Origin: Camarhynchus parvulus
Taxonomy: Eukaryota; Chordata; Aves; Passeriformes; Thraupidae
Length of the DNA stretch: 64,000 nt
Direction of reading: 5' to 3'
NCBI RefSeq assembly: GCF_901933205.1
Contig: NC_044572.1
Coordinates: 23,894,501 to 23,958,500 of the forward strand
Each line of letters begins with the position of its first letter. Positions within the stretch are counted from its first letter, which is position 1. The position numbers and the translations under genes are program-made. This document shows positions 11,501 to 26,500 of this stretch, piece after piece. Under the pieces are notes generated by a model. The model ran no database searches, had not been told where the DNA came from, and was given only the letters and a program-made list of their open reading frames with translations.

Positions 11501-14500
11501 TCTTTCCAGAGGATAGCTGGCGTCTCTGGCGTCTCCTGCCTAGGACCAGGTGGGAAGCATTGTGGAGGGAAAAGAGGCAGTGAAAAAACCACTCTGGGTC
11601 CTGATAACACAGAGAAAGGCAGTACAGAATATGATAGAAGGTTATATATGTATACTGCAATGTCATTAACTCATGATTTTGATAACAACTGATGCCATGA
11701 ACATTTTAAGTTGTAATCCTCCCATGGTGTATCACCTCTTACTGCTATCCCACAATAACACTGATTTAAGTCATATTAGTGACAACAGTGGAATAGAGGT
11801 GTTCCAATCCCAGAATACTGGGATTGATAGGTAGAATTCAAGACAACGGTACATACTGCTATGAGCTCCAGACATGAGCTAAACCCATGCTGACTTCTCA
11901 TTTAGGTCTGATCTTAATTGAGCTATCATAGAGGTGTGCAACCCAACATAAAAACACACTTTTCTTCTTTTCCTTTTATTTTTTATCTGTATTTTGTGAT
12001 GCTATTTTTCTTTTTCAGGAATGGACTTTGACCTTATGCTCACATTTATTTCATTAGCATTACCTGAAAATGCCTGTGCCTTTCTGTAATCAGCCTCTGC
12101 CCTAGAAAACATAAACATGTTTCTCAGTTTGACGTCATAAGCCATGGAAAGAAAATTAATACAATAAAATGCAACTCTCTGGATGGAAAGTACTTTTAGA
12201 TGTAAGATAAATTGTTTTTTTACCTGCTCTGTAACTTCTGTTGTATCACTGAAAAGAAGAAAAAAAATTATTCTTTTTGCTTCAAGGGTCCAAAAGAAGA
12301 GCTGGACAGTGCTTAACTTTTACATACCTTTATGTGGCTGATACCTTTTCCATAGGAATAAAAAGGCCATAGCTAGGATCAAAAATAATGAAATTCCTGT
12401 TATTACTGCAAGAGAAGACAAAGATTTTCCTTTCTGGGCCAACTTTTCCAACCCTGTGACAAAAAAGATGTACTGTATTTAGTTTCTTGTTCCTTACAAT
12501 GTGCTACAATGACACTGAAAAATGCATATTTTATAATTATTCTGAAACTAGTAAACCTGCATATAGATACAAATCAGATGCAATATTTGGGTCTTGTGAA
12601 TGGGTAATATTTATTTTTCCCCACAGATTTCCTGAACTGAAAAAGCAACAATATGCATATCAGAAAAGACTTCAAAGCAGATTAGTCCCTGGAGCTAAAT
12701 GGAAGTCAGTAAATGTAAGCCACAAATTACAGCATCAAAAAAGGAAAATGCATATTATAACTTGAGGTATAGAGACACTGAACTACCAAAAAAGAGAGTG
12801 AGAGAGCGACTTGTGCTAGATTGGAGGGAAATCCTCCTAGTATATGGGAGCTATAAAGTAGAAGAAGACAAAAGATCCATTTGACTTTTTGTAAAGATTT
12901 TTAGATCATTGACAGTCTGGTTATTTATCAAACCACATCTGAAACCAATAAATTATCAAAGAATCAGAGAGTCAGTTGGCTGGAAAAGACCTCTAAGACC
13001 ATTAAGTCTAACCTATGACCAAAGATCAACCTGGCATTAAGTTCTATGTCCAGTCTTTCCTTAAACACCTCCAAGGATGGGGACTCCACCATGTTGTTTG
13101 TATTTGTATCTAAATATTTTCAAAATATTTCTTTCCTTTGCTCAAGTCTTTTGCTGGGATATGCATTAGCAGGACTATTCCAGCAGGATATTCTGATACA
13201 ACACATGCACATGGAAAACATTTGTAATGAATTTGCAAAACAAGAATGTGAAAGTTAGGAAATGCCAGACATATTTTCTTGTGCACTCTTAATTTCCTCC
13301 TTTTGCTCTGAATTGTGCAGAATTCATGTAATTAAAGGACAAGCCACAATCCACAAAGGTAAATTAATGTTGCATATTTGCTAGTGCCAGATTTATTACT
13401 ATGATTAAAATATGTATTATTTAGCTGGATATGTTTGGATGAACTCTTGTGCAGAGGGCTGCTTACATCTGCTTAGACCTCCATGTAATTCACTGGCATT
13501 GTGCTGGCTACATGCACAGTGGTTTTCATGAAGACTAAATATGAGGATTTCTAGACAGATGTGTCCTAAAGATACATGAAAATAAATCACTACAATTTCA
13601 CCAATTTTTGAAATAGTCCTTTGGTATACTGCTTTCCTTAGGAAGAAAAAGCCCAAATGCTGGAGAATCAGATGAGTCCTTAAAATTGTTCCTTAAAGTG
13701 AGTAATTTCAAATGTAGACTCATTAAATCACATCTCCATAGATATATCAGTGCAGAAAACAAAGACATGCTCTCTGCATGCATTTAACACACTCAAGCTG
13801 ACTAACCCTGAAAAGTGAGCAATGACAGGTATACGTGAGATACCTCATCCTATTTTAGAATCTTGGCTGAAAATGGGTAACAACTTAGTGCAACTATTGA
13901 TATAACTATAACTTATTAAAATAATTGTTTCCTAGATAATTTTTAGGATTAATTAGGCAGCTGTCTATAGCACCATATAGGTGAGTTTCTGTCCCATGGG
14001 GAAGTTGTATAAGGTCTTCTGAAACATCAGTGTTCCTCTTGCTACTGAAAGTGGGGTTTCTGGTATTTTGAATGCCATAGTCCAGCCTCTGTATCTGTAG
14101 GATTATGCGGGTAAGGAAAAGGAATATGGACAATTTTCATAGTCTTTGCTTACTATGTTTATTCACTTGCAATGTGAATTTAGCCTGAGCAGCATCACTG
14201 AGAATGAACTGTGTGTGAATTCATACCTCTTAGAATCAGTCAGTGCTGCTCTGCAAAGTGTAGCCTTGACATCTCCATTTAGTGCTATTTGAATAAACAC
14301 TCATCTAAAAGAAAATCACTCCAGAGGGGGGCAAAGATCTTCTCCTATTTTTAAATACACTAGATAAAATGTTTTAATAAGACGTAAGTAAAATATCTGT
14401 AATTAGGAAATCTACTATTTTAAGTGCAATCAACCATGAAGCTGTGGAGTCTTCCCTCCTTTTTGGCCTTTGAAAGGAAATCTTAGATAAATATTACATG

Positions 14501-17500
14501 AACTTCCTGGAGAAATGTCATGTTTATTTCTATAAACACACGGTTCTGGTTGCATTTTCTTTCACTAGTAACCACAATATTTAGTTTTTGAGTGTGGTAT
14601 TCTTACTATGAAATTGCAACCTGTATTCCTCCCAGCATACTGAAAGCCCTGGATTCATGATGAATCAGTAAATAGTCTGAATCATGGACTTATCTCCTTG
14701 TTTACCAGACTAACAAATTTGTTAGCTCTTTGCTCAGCCCACGCGAAATTGCTTTGTTAAATTTTCTAACAGGCCATCTAGTAATTCTTGCTGAACATTA
14801 ATAGCATATGTTCCTTATCTGAAAATACTTGTATCCATCTGTATTGAGAAGAGACATCAGACCTCCTTGATATCTTGTTCTTTGCTCTATGCTTCTGGAA
14901 ATTTTCTGAAAAGCTGCTTTGTTGCTATTGAACACAATCATACAGGAGCTGAGGTTATACTGTAGGAGCAATGAAGGTATGTGTTCTTCAGAACCCAGCA
15001 ATCAATCCAGAGATTCATAAATAGGACAAGGAAATAGTTTACACGAACATTGTAATAAAATCCCACAAAATTTCAGTGTCTTAGTGGGTTGTGTTCCAAG
15101 CTGTGCGATACAGCAAGTAAAACCTTATCCCACAGAATGTCCAAAAGCCCCTTTACCATATTCTTAGCAAGACCTAAATTTCAACACATATTCTAAGAAC
15201 GACTTCCTTTTTCTGGGGCATCCACTCAGAGGTTACACTTTACAGCAGTAAAGTTACATTCTTACCTACAGATGTAACAACAACTGTGAAGTGAGTTTCA
15301 TCTCGTTTCCCAGTCACATTATTGAAAGCACAGCACATGTAATCCATTGTCTTCTGGGCCACTTTATCAGATACAACTTCCAGATGGGGTCCATATTTGA
15401 TTACTTGAGTGGTATTGTCATCCCTTTGAATCCATGAATAAGTATTTGGTGGATTTGAATCTGCTGAGCAGTCAAACAGTACAACTTGCCCCATGTCCAC
15501 TGTAAACACTGCCCCTATATTCAGACCTTTGTCTGATTTGACTCTAAGTCCATAAGGTCCATCTGCATTGTGAAAAAAAGGGAAATACAGTGAGAAAATG
15601 AAAATCAAAGTATATAATTAAAAATTAATCAGAAGCGTATCTCTAAAGTTAGAATATTTAAGTTAGACTTTAGAATGGCTGGCATTCAGTCATTTCAATG
15701 AAAAGGCTTTCAGTTCAATAACTGGATCTGTGCTAGGCTTAGCTCAGGCTACACCCACTTAATACTGGTCTAATTGCTGTTTAAGGAAAAAATATGGGTC
15801 TATGTATTTCTCAGTATGATAAAAAGAATGAAAACTGAAATCAGTTTGATGTCTATGAAGTAAAGGAGCATGTCTTCAGGAGCATATTTGATTTCTACTT
15901 CAATGCCAAACTTAATGGCATAAGTAATTTCCCAACAAATTTAAAAGTGAACAAATTTGCCTTGCAATGTTACCTTCAGTGCAATAATTTACAGTGTAAA
16001 AATTATTTAGGAAACTAACTTACAGGTATAATATTGAGTGGGGTGTGCTTTAGATAAATTCAGAAAAATTTTTCCATAAATGACTGCTAGAATAAACTTT
16101 AACTTTCCCCCTATTTTAGTAGGTTTGTAATACTAAATAATATTTTAAATAATTAAATAATTTAAAATACTTAAATAATTACTACTGTAATTATGCTTTT
16201 TTCAAGAGCAAGTTCTTGCACTGCAAGTTGCTTTTCTGAACATAATTAGAAGAAGCATATGTTGTTCTAAAGTCATGTGTTCATTACTCAAAATATTGAG
16301 CAGATGAGTATTTTTAGTGCAATCTGCATAGGAAAATGAGAAGAGAAACAATATACTTAAATTTTATAAGAATATTTCTCATACTGTTTTTACTTGAACA
16401 TTTCAGTTCATTGGGGCTTTTATATCTTTACACTTTAGAATTATTTTTACAGTTATTTAAGTATAGAAATTTATGTAGAGAATATAATAATTGAAGTGTG
16501 CCTCATTAAATAACTTTTTCTCATTAAAAAAACAAAACCAAAAATCCCTAATCATTTTAATGTTGTTGACTCCCTGAGGACTTGCATGAATAATCAGAAA
16601 TGTGCAGACCTAATATGACAGAGCAAAAGAAGAAAATATACAGAGTATCCTTTTGGTAGCATCCCTGAAGATCAGTAAAGCTACCTCATACACAATGGTG
16701 TAACACAAAACAGGCACACTACTGTGCCCATTGCAGACAGTGGAATCTAGTAAAATTTCCACCTTCCTGTGGTTGTCTGCGAGAATTAAGATAATGTAGC
16801 TGGGTTTAAATGGGAAAATCCCTGCTACATGAAGCTGCACACTTGTATATTTCAGACTTTATTTCCCACCAGGAAATTCAGGACCATGTTAGAATGTTCT
16901 CTAATACACACTTCTATTTACTGCTTGCCTTTTTTTATGAGACTCATTTATTCTTAAAGAACACCTAAGCCACAAGCACATAGCACAAACCAGGCCATTT
17001 TGTGTGCACCTCTGTGTTTTTTTCTGTTCAGGCTTACACAAGAGACTATAGACCACCATGTATGACCTCAATTTAGTTCACTTTTAAGTAAATATCCATA
17101 TTTCACAACATAAACTCGTCAATCTTTTAATTTTCATTATTTATTTCCTAGAGGTAAGCCTTTTCCAGTCTCATTTTAAGGAATGGCCAACATCATGCAT
17201 AATATTTTCTTGAGAAATGCAACACAAATTCACTTCAGCATGAATTAGTGCTACTCCCACCTACATTACAGTGGCCACTCTGAAGAATCATGGCTTTTCT
17301 TTAAGTTCTAGATGATGGGCTGCTTCCTCACAGGCTCTGCAGTTCCTGAGTACTTGCTTTATTGTATCCAAGAGCCAATAAAGCCAGTGATCCTGTAATG
17401 ACCATTTCTGTGAAGTACAGACCTATACCCCACTCTTTTGGCTTGGCTGGACTCACTTGGGCTGCATGTTTCTGTGGAAGGGGAGCTTTTCACAGTGGCT

Positions 17501-20500
17501 CACCTCTTACAGGTATTTACTTCCCTTTTTTCAGATCTGAAAGGAGAAGGGATGTACTGGCCTTTGATGTTTTTCATAAAAGAATTAAAGCCCCTCACAA
17601 ACTATGTATAGGCAGGAGCATACTTTTTTTTACTTTTCAGAGCAATTCAATGGTTCTTCCAATCCAATTCTCCCTTCTTAGGAGAATTATATTTTATTTT
17701 CACAGGTAATATGACACTGATATGTGTTAGCAGGGATTATTGGTAAGAATAGCTGACTGGTTTCCATGTCTCCTCACTGTAGTGGGTGGTTTGCCACAGT
17801 CTGCAAAATAATTGGAACTGAGTTCTGCTCTTCTATCAGTATCATAATTGTGCAGCATAAAGAGATAACACCGATAACTATATTTTAATGGAAGCTGCAA
17901 GTTGAAAGAAATCATTATACAAACACTCACACACACTGGCTGGGGAAGTAAATTGTAAAAAACCAGAGGGGTTATCTTAAGAAATAGCCAAATCTTGGCA
18001 AAATCTGAAAAGTGACATTCTTTGCTGAAGTCAACACAAGGATTGGGTAACCCTTCTGCTTCGCCCGGAGCAATATTTTGCCTCTCCTGGACATTGTGAA
18101 CATCAAGGTCCCTAAACAATGGGTAACTGACAGTTTTACACAGCTTCAAGGATGATTCTGAAAAGTAGGCAATTAACCATTCTCTCACAAGTACTAAGTA
18201 TATTCTATCTTTTGGAAGACTTGAGGAAGAAAATTCCACTTAGTCTGTTGAGTTCAACTCCGTCAACACAGTACAACAGTGTCTGCTGCAGCCTACAGGA
18301 CAGCAGCTTCTTCCAGTCTTGAAATAATTTGTTTCTGAGTCACATGATTGCAATAGACATGTTCCAGGCTGCATTATCATCATAACTAATGGAGAAGCAG
18401 GATAATATTAATAAGACATGAATTAAAAACCACTTTTCCTACTCAGTAACAATCCACAATGATAGCCTTCATGGATCCCCCAGCTCTATTTTCCCTTTCC
18501 ATTATTGCTCTCTATAGAAGACTGCCTCGTCTCAGTAAAACCAGTTAACTAAATGATGTGTAAAAGAATAAATCAATCTTTCTGAGTAACAATTTACTGC
18601 TCCATGGGAATAGTTCCAATTGCTCCCATCACTACGAAACTAGTGCAGTTTCCAAGCAGATGGCAGGTATTTACCGTGAGCGACCTTTTCTTTATCACCT
18701 CCAGTAACTCCCCCACAGCAATGACATATGGCAGAGAGAGATCCTGGGGCCTGTTCTGGATTGTTATTGACAACTGGGAGCTGGGAGACAAAGGACTTCT
18801 GCAGGCACAGTCTGAACCAAATTAGGTGACTTCATATAGCTCAGGAAGTAAGACCCCAACTCCCAGCACTGACTTGGATATAGAGAATACTGCAGGTATT
18901 TGAAGTCTTTCAGCATTGTGTTGTTTGCTCTTAATACCTTTTTTCAGATTTTGCATTATGCACAAAGCAAACCCTCAGTTCTGATGAAGGACATTCAGAA
19001 AATACATATACAATAATATTTACACACATAGAGAAAAAGTGAATCTCAAGGTTTTTGATAAAGCTGTATATCACAACCATTTAAACAGCAAAAGATTCAA
19101 GAAATATTGACACATAAATAACTTTGAGATTTTAAAATTCTGGTAAACAGTAGGTCAAAACCAGGTTTCTAGTTTAGAACTTAGACAGATTTTTCAAATT
19201 TACTGAAAAATGCAAGTATTTGAGTGGGAAGAAGGGGGGAAGCAGTACCAGAGCTGGGACTGAAGGGCACACACATTGTCAGAGAGTCTCCCAGACACCT
19301 GCCAGTCCCATCAGTGCTTTGGAGACAATCTCATGTGTAACAGGTCTGAAATTCAAATCTCACACGAGCTGTGCAAACAGAGCTGTCTGAAAGGTAGCAA
19401 GGGTAGCAGATGCTTTTCTAGCCTGACCTGACCTCATTGCATGGGAAGGGGCTGTCAGGCTGGACGCAATGTCCCATGTTCTGTGTAGGTACTCTTTGAA
19501 GACAGACCTTTATAAAGCCAATTCCCAGCTCATAAAAGTGAGAAACCTAGTAGAGGAGCTGCATTCATACACCTTCAGGTGTCATTCTTATCACTTTAAG
19601 CACATAAGTGAGCTGAGATTGGGACTTTACAAAAGCTGGCATATAAAAATGTGCTACCTTGAGGAAAGAATGTGATTGATTTTTTTTTTTTAAATTACAG
19701 TAATGATAAGTTAAAGCTCTATCAGTGCTGGTTATTTCCTTGTTTATCATGATTCCTCTGTCTAATGAGATGGAAGCTCAATTAATATTTGCCCTGTTTA
19801 GGACTCTGCAACTGCTTCTTCATCTTCAAGTCTGCACTGCTGTCAATTTTATAAGCTACACATAAGCTTATATCAGCTCATATCTAACAATGTCCTCGTA
19901 ATCTTTGCTAATTTAGGCAGTCCTTTTCTCTTCTCCTGGTGCAGTGTAGAGACCACCCCCTCCCCCAATACTTTAGATGGAAGTCATCCCCTTATCCAAT
20001 GAATTCTTCCAAGTTATAACAAAAACCTCTGAACAACTAGCAGAATAGACAATCAGAAATCTAAGGAGATGAAAGGAGGAGGAGGAAAATATAAGCGGTA
20101 AAGATGTAAGAGATGTAGGTTCTGAATATGTTGGTTGTGCAATCATAACAAGTTGAGCATGGGCTGCCTACCAGCTGTCAGAGCCTGGGGCAAGCAGGAA
20201 TGGGCACCAGCCCTTGGCTGGACAGGAATTCAGTTCCAGTCCTTGCAGTGTCCCTTCCAGACTGGGCCATGGGGTAAACTGGCTATATCTGAATAGAACT
20301 GGTGGCAAAGTAGGTCCTGGCCTTTCAAATTTCAGCTCTCCTCTGAGAAGGATAATTTGACCCCTGAGGACATGAGGATTAGAGCATGGCAGATGACATA
20401 CGTGTAGCATGTGCTATTTGAAAACTGAGGATGCACTGGAAATTCCTGACATGAACCAAAATGAGAAGGCTCTAAGTTTTATTGTATAATTGTTGAACGG

Positions 20501-23500
20501 TGATTAAATAAATCTTTTGTTTCCTCCAACACAATTAGTTTCTCAGGTGCCTTCATTTCCAGTCAAAATACCTGGCTACCTTATGGTTTATTCTTCTGTC
20601 AAAAATGGTCTTTATGCAACTCTTCTTGCTCCCTCATGTTTCCCATTTGATGTGGAATGCAATAACTTTCAGCTCTAATTTTGCTAAGCCTGACTGAGGT
20701 CTCTGTGTCTCTTCTCCATTCCTTTCTTTCTTTCCAGTTCAAGATCAGCGTTCTGGGATCTGCAGGGACAGCATGAAGTATTGCACATGTGGTGTTATCT
20801 TCTGTGTGCCATTAGCATTTTCTTTGTTTCCTGGTTGGAAATACATTTCCCACTCCCCTAGAATTAAATATGTCTTTCTCATGCCTGAATCATGCTGTCA
20901 GTTCATAGATATCTTGTGGCAGCTCAATCACCTAGGGTCACTGCCTTGATTATTTTCTAATCAATCTCGATCTTATCAGCAGAAGTTCATGTTTTTTATT
21001 CTCTGAAAGGGCATGCCCATTTAGTTTTTTACTAGCAAATCTCATCCCAGCTCTATTACTCTGTCAAAGTCATTCAGTTCTCCTATTTAATGTTGTAAAT
21101 TAACTCCATTGACATACTCCCTATCTTCTTTCTGGTGCCTTTAATGGAAGTACTAAAAAAGACTGGACTTGAAATGATCTTGAGGAAACCCACTAATACC
21201 AGTTCTTCAGCCTGGCACTTCCTGTGCTTAGCTTTTTGATACTATTTGGTGTCTTCATTTATAACAATATTTTCATGTATAATCATCTCATTATTTTTTT
21301 CCTTTGAGTCACATCTGAAGAAATCTGTGGAAATTTTGAAGCTTCCATTTGAATTCTGCAGTTGAGACTGATCTTTACAACTACACAGCGCTAAATAATT
21401 TTATGATCCTGTCTTATGTTAGAGCTATTACAAACAAGCTCATTTTGAATGCAAGCTCACATACAATGTTGACTCCATTGTTTTCTGCCTGTTTTCATAT
21501 TTGGAGGCACTCCTTCCAGCAAAATCATCCATACAAAGATAATAATGAATATTTCATATACTCACAATATATGGTTGGTGCAATTATCTCACTTTCCATT
21601 GCACTGACAGGGTTAGATACTAGACAGCTGTAATTGCCAATGTCTTCTTTTACTGCAGGAACAATTAGAAGTGTAGCATTGTTTGATGAAAATATATAAT
21701 TAGGGCCAGCATGAAGACGCTTCCCATTTTTCATCCACTGGTAAGCTACCCTTGTACCTCTATCCACAATACATTTTAGGGTAATATTCCCTACATACTC
21801 CACTACTCCTGAGGATGGTTCAGTATGTACAGTTGGCTTTGTGACTGGAACTGTAAAATAAAGAGATATGAAGAGTTGTTAAAGTGTCAAGCCATTATAT
21901 TACAATCTTCATGGTCAAGGTGATTCAAATAGCAATCATCATTCTCTCTGGAAATTGCTAATATTTTAAATTTTATCTCTTAAATGCACTTAAAGGTTAA
22001 AAAAGAAGGCCATATTCTCAGCGGGTGACTGTTAAGAATTGTTATGGGACATAAATAAAACCAGACTGTTTATATCACTGGTAATAGGATAAAGGCTTCA
22101 GTCATGTGTACCATGGCCTCTTGCCTCATATACAAGTCACTGAGTCCACAGAAATGAAAAGAGCACAAAGTATGACACGGCCCATCGTGTGTGAGCTCTC
22201 AGCATGACTGCCCACAGCTTTGCCCACACTGGGCACCCCTGAAATCTGGGCAACCTGTCATGAGGATGTCTGCAGATTGGGATGGGTTTGGGAGTTAAAT
22301 GGCAGCTACAACTTTGTCACCTCAAGATGCCGTTCATCTCATTCCTCCCAACCCTGAACCCTTCAGTTACAGGATTCCTTCTGTATAATCCAGAAATTAC
22401 AGAAGTCTCTTGTCATCCTTTTAGATAATTCTTTTCCATGTTTTTTTAAGTCTCCAATACAAAGAGCAGAGTCTAAAGAGGGAAATTTAGTAAACTTATG
22501 AATTCAGATCTGGACATCTTTTCTTCTTTTACAGACTATAGCCACCAGCAAAAGTCAATGGCTCCTCTGTTACAGGAGGTAAAGTTGTTCAGGGAAAAAG
22601 ACTATTTGAAATTCAATGCATCCTCGTGATAGCACAGCAGAAATTTATGAAATCTTATTTTTTGTCTAATGTCTAATATGATCTTAAATGTTTCTATGCC
22701 TCTTCAGGTTTTTACTTATGATATAGAAACCTCAATCAATATATTGATTTTCTTTGTATTCCCTCCAGTAGCAGTAGAAAAAAACATAGCTTACTTGTAT
22801 GCATTTATTCATGTATGGTTTCATTAATTGAGACTCCATTGCAACTGGATACTAAAAACCAGGACTTCAAAACTTTTGTAATTTTATTTTCAAAATGAAG
22901 ATACTATCTTTTACTAACTTACCATCAACAGCTACTTGAATCTTTTGACTTGCAGCTATGGTCCCATTTCCACGGACATTGACTTTTACAATGTAATTGC
23001 CCTCATCACTGAGATGCAATGGGTTAATCCTCAAAGATGCATTCGGTGGCATAAGGGTAAACTTGTGCTGGTATTCCAAGTCTGGAACTACTCTTTGATT
23101 TACAGAGCCAAGCAAGTATTTTGGATTACTTTGTGACCTCTCAAAAAGCCAAATTATCTGGATTTCAGAAGCTGTAGCATTGAAATTGTAGTCAACAGAA
23201 AGATGAAGTGGTTGTCCCTCAATACCATGGATGGTATGAGATGGTACTGTCAATTTTAAGGCAGAACAAATACCTGCATAAAAATGAAAGAATAAACGAA
23301 TAAACAAACCCAAAACACAAATGGAAACCTCAGAAAACTCAAATGAGAAATTCTCACAGTGAAAAAACTCTCTAGGCTAAAACTTACATTTTTATGCCTG
23401 GTTATAATTCAGATTTTAAATACAAAAAGGGCAAGAGCTCATTGACCTCGGTGAAGGTGCATCTAACTACAGAGCTCTAGCCTCATATTGCACAAAAAGC

Positions 23501-26500
23501 CAAAGGAAGGATCTTTTACTGATGAAAGTCTGAGAAAAATGAGATAATGTATATTTACCTTAATGTATAAAATATATTCCCTTTAAAATATTTCATATTT
23601 CTAGGTCTTACACTGTCTAACAGTCTTGGATTGTAAACTCAGTTTTTATGACTTTTTCTGGGTTGGTTTGGCTGCAGAGGGGCTTCTTAGATACCCTACC
23701 AGTTATACTAAGAAACTGACTGAAAATCTGACAAGCAGCACTTTCATGAATTCTGACTAAAACTATATATGATTATTATTGCTGACTGCTCTGTACTTGG
23801 AAGACTAAATTCAAGAAACAATATAAAGCTTGCAAAATTCAAGTATTCCAGCCTTAGGAAATTGCCAGAATTAAGCCCTGCTGTTGATATGCACAAAAGT
23901 GAAATTTGCAGCCATATGATTAATTCTGTTTTCCAAGAATTTTGTCTCTATCACAGTGCAAAAAGGCCACTCCTTGGTTAATCACTGTCATTCCCATACA
24001 TTTTTTAAAATAATTTTTCCTTGTGCTGGCCTAAGACATATTTATAGAACACTATTAAAGCTTTAGTCTTGGAACTAAGTGATTGATTTTCACATAAACT
24101 TCCATGGCACTCATGAGAACAGCAATGATGTAAAGAATTGACATTAATGAACGGACCTCACAACACCATTTTAACTGATAGGACTTTAGAAATGAAGAAT
24201 TTAAGCCCAGAGAAAATTAACAGCAAAAATACAGACTCATTTTGAATGAACAATTTGAAATATAAAGGATACAATTGTTCAAAATACATATAAAAACATT
24301 TTGGTATGTTCAAGATGCAACTCTAATTGACTCTAGTTGCAGGTTTGATTGTTCAGATTTGTGACTGCAAGTGGTAAAAAAAACCTAGGAAAAAAGCAAC
24401 CTCTTATAAGCAAGAAAAGTAAAAACTGTGATGTAAGTAAGCTATGTGCTACTGTGTAAGAACACACTGAAGATTGAGAATGCACTGCCCTGATTAACAT
24501 GCAACACTTTCACCATGCACCATCTATCCTTTTCCTGCTAATGATCATTTTTGGTTGGACTTGATGATCCTTGATGTCCCTCAAACCTGAGATTCTGTGA
24601 TTCTTGGCAGGCTTCCAAATACCTATAATGAAAAAGTAACTTCCCAGCTGATGTACATGGAATGTGTTTCTACCTGGAAAGAGCTGGGTGGGTAGGGAAG
24701 GGCAGAAGGAGCAATGTATGAAAAATATATGACTGTGCTCACTAATATAATACAGAGTTAACTTTGTTTCTTACATTTCCTACTTTCATCTCATTATTCT
24801 TTATGACAGAAATTGTTAAAGGTTCATTTATGTCTAATTTCCTAGGTTACGTACAGAAAAAAAAAATCAATTCAGCAGCATAATGTGATATCTGTACACG
24901 TCCTTTGGGTCAGAATCATCAAATTTCAGTGCACAGTTGTTTGCCATGAGGTAATGGCAAAGCAAACTTGTTGGGGATGAGGGTGGGGACACAAAAAGGG
25001 AGTGGTGGTTACAGATGCAGCAGTAATGCCAGTAATTAATGTCAGAGGTACTCTGGAGTGTGAGTGGACTGGCTCATGGGTAGCCAGCGGTGCTGTACAG
25101 AATCTACCCCAAAAAAGTAATTTTGTGGCTGGCTTCCCTTTTCATAAAGCTGAGCAATATTACACTCAGCTAAAGATAGCTTACAGCATTTCTGAGGGCA
25201 TGGCAGGGAAGCCAAAGGAAAACACTGCAGAATACTAACGGGGAAATATACAAAAAGACAGTGAAATCCTTTGACAGAAAGCCTGGCAAGCCCCCATTAA
25301 TGGGGCTAAGGAGGAAGCAGACAGAGGGCTTCAAGATGCATGGACTTTAATTTGCAAAGGACTGGCTGGGGCTCAGCTGAGATAGAAGGAGCACAGGCTA
25401 AAAAAAGAGGAAGAGTGTAGAAAAAACTAGAATGGCTTAAGTGGAGGATACATAGGATGGAGGTGTTTACATGCTTAACTTTCTAGACGAAAAACCTTAA
25501 CCAGATGATGCACATCAAATTGAAACCTGCTCCTCTACCCCTTTCTAACAGTATTTGTAGCCTGCTATTCTTGCAATTTTCTAACACTGCACAACTCTTC
25601 AAGGCTTGCTAGACTCTGGTTAACAGGACACATGAAGTATTTTGTTGGTCATTCTAACACTTCTCTGATGTTAATATACTCCCTGACAACATTACACTGC
25701 AAATCAGATTTAAACTGCTGTTGTCCACTTGAAAAAGAGAGAAAGATAGTAACTCCTCAGTAGAATCCTTCATGAAATATTTAATGCTAGAGATCTATTT
25801 CATATAACCTACCAATTATATAACCACCCATTTCAATTTTTAGATCAACTGGAATAAAGTCAAACACATCTCTCAAACACAGAGAGATCTGTAATTAAAA
25901 GATCTGTCCATATACTTACTCATTCTTTATGTATGATGCTGTTCAATTTTTGGGTTTATTTAGCTGTCAATAGGTGATTGTGCTGTTGGACAACACGCCA
26001 GTAAAAGAAGCAGTACAATCATAAAATATAGAAAACAAATAATATTTCTCACAGATCTGTTCATGCAAAAACTTAGCATAACCTAAGCAGGTCTTGTGAG
26101 CACCAGGATAACTGGGACCACCAGTATGGAAGGTGACAGCATAATAGAGTAATGAAAACAGAATCAGGGCTAGAAAATGTACTTTTGTAGCAGCTAAAAC
26201 CTGTTGGAATAAAACCTGCAAATTAACTTTGTTCCACCTGATTTACAAAATTTGCTCTGTGTAGTGTCTTGGAAAGACATTTTGATCTGCAATTAAGGAA
26301 ATTCTTTTAGCTGGGACTGGAGGTGGTGAGGGCAGAAACCCCATTTTCCCCTCAGCTCCTTCAGGAGTGGCTTTGGATAACTCCAGTTCTTGTTGCTCTC
26401 TCTGGCTCTGCTGGGGTGATTTTGTGGAGTGCCAACATCCCACAGGAGCTTCCCCATGGCTGGCAGGGCAAGGCAGAAGGCAGGCTGATACTGGGGCAAG

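Noticed and set aside
17727..18239. 170-codon minus-strand frame in HEPACAM2 intron 3
   Set aside because: No domain, no similarity I recognise, no splice sites that would keep HEPACAM2 in frame, and not present in the family.
25002..25238. 78-codon frame in HEPACAM2 intron 1
   Set aside because: Antisense to the gene, no recognisable domain, ordinary intronic composition.
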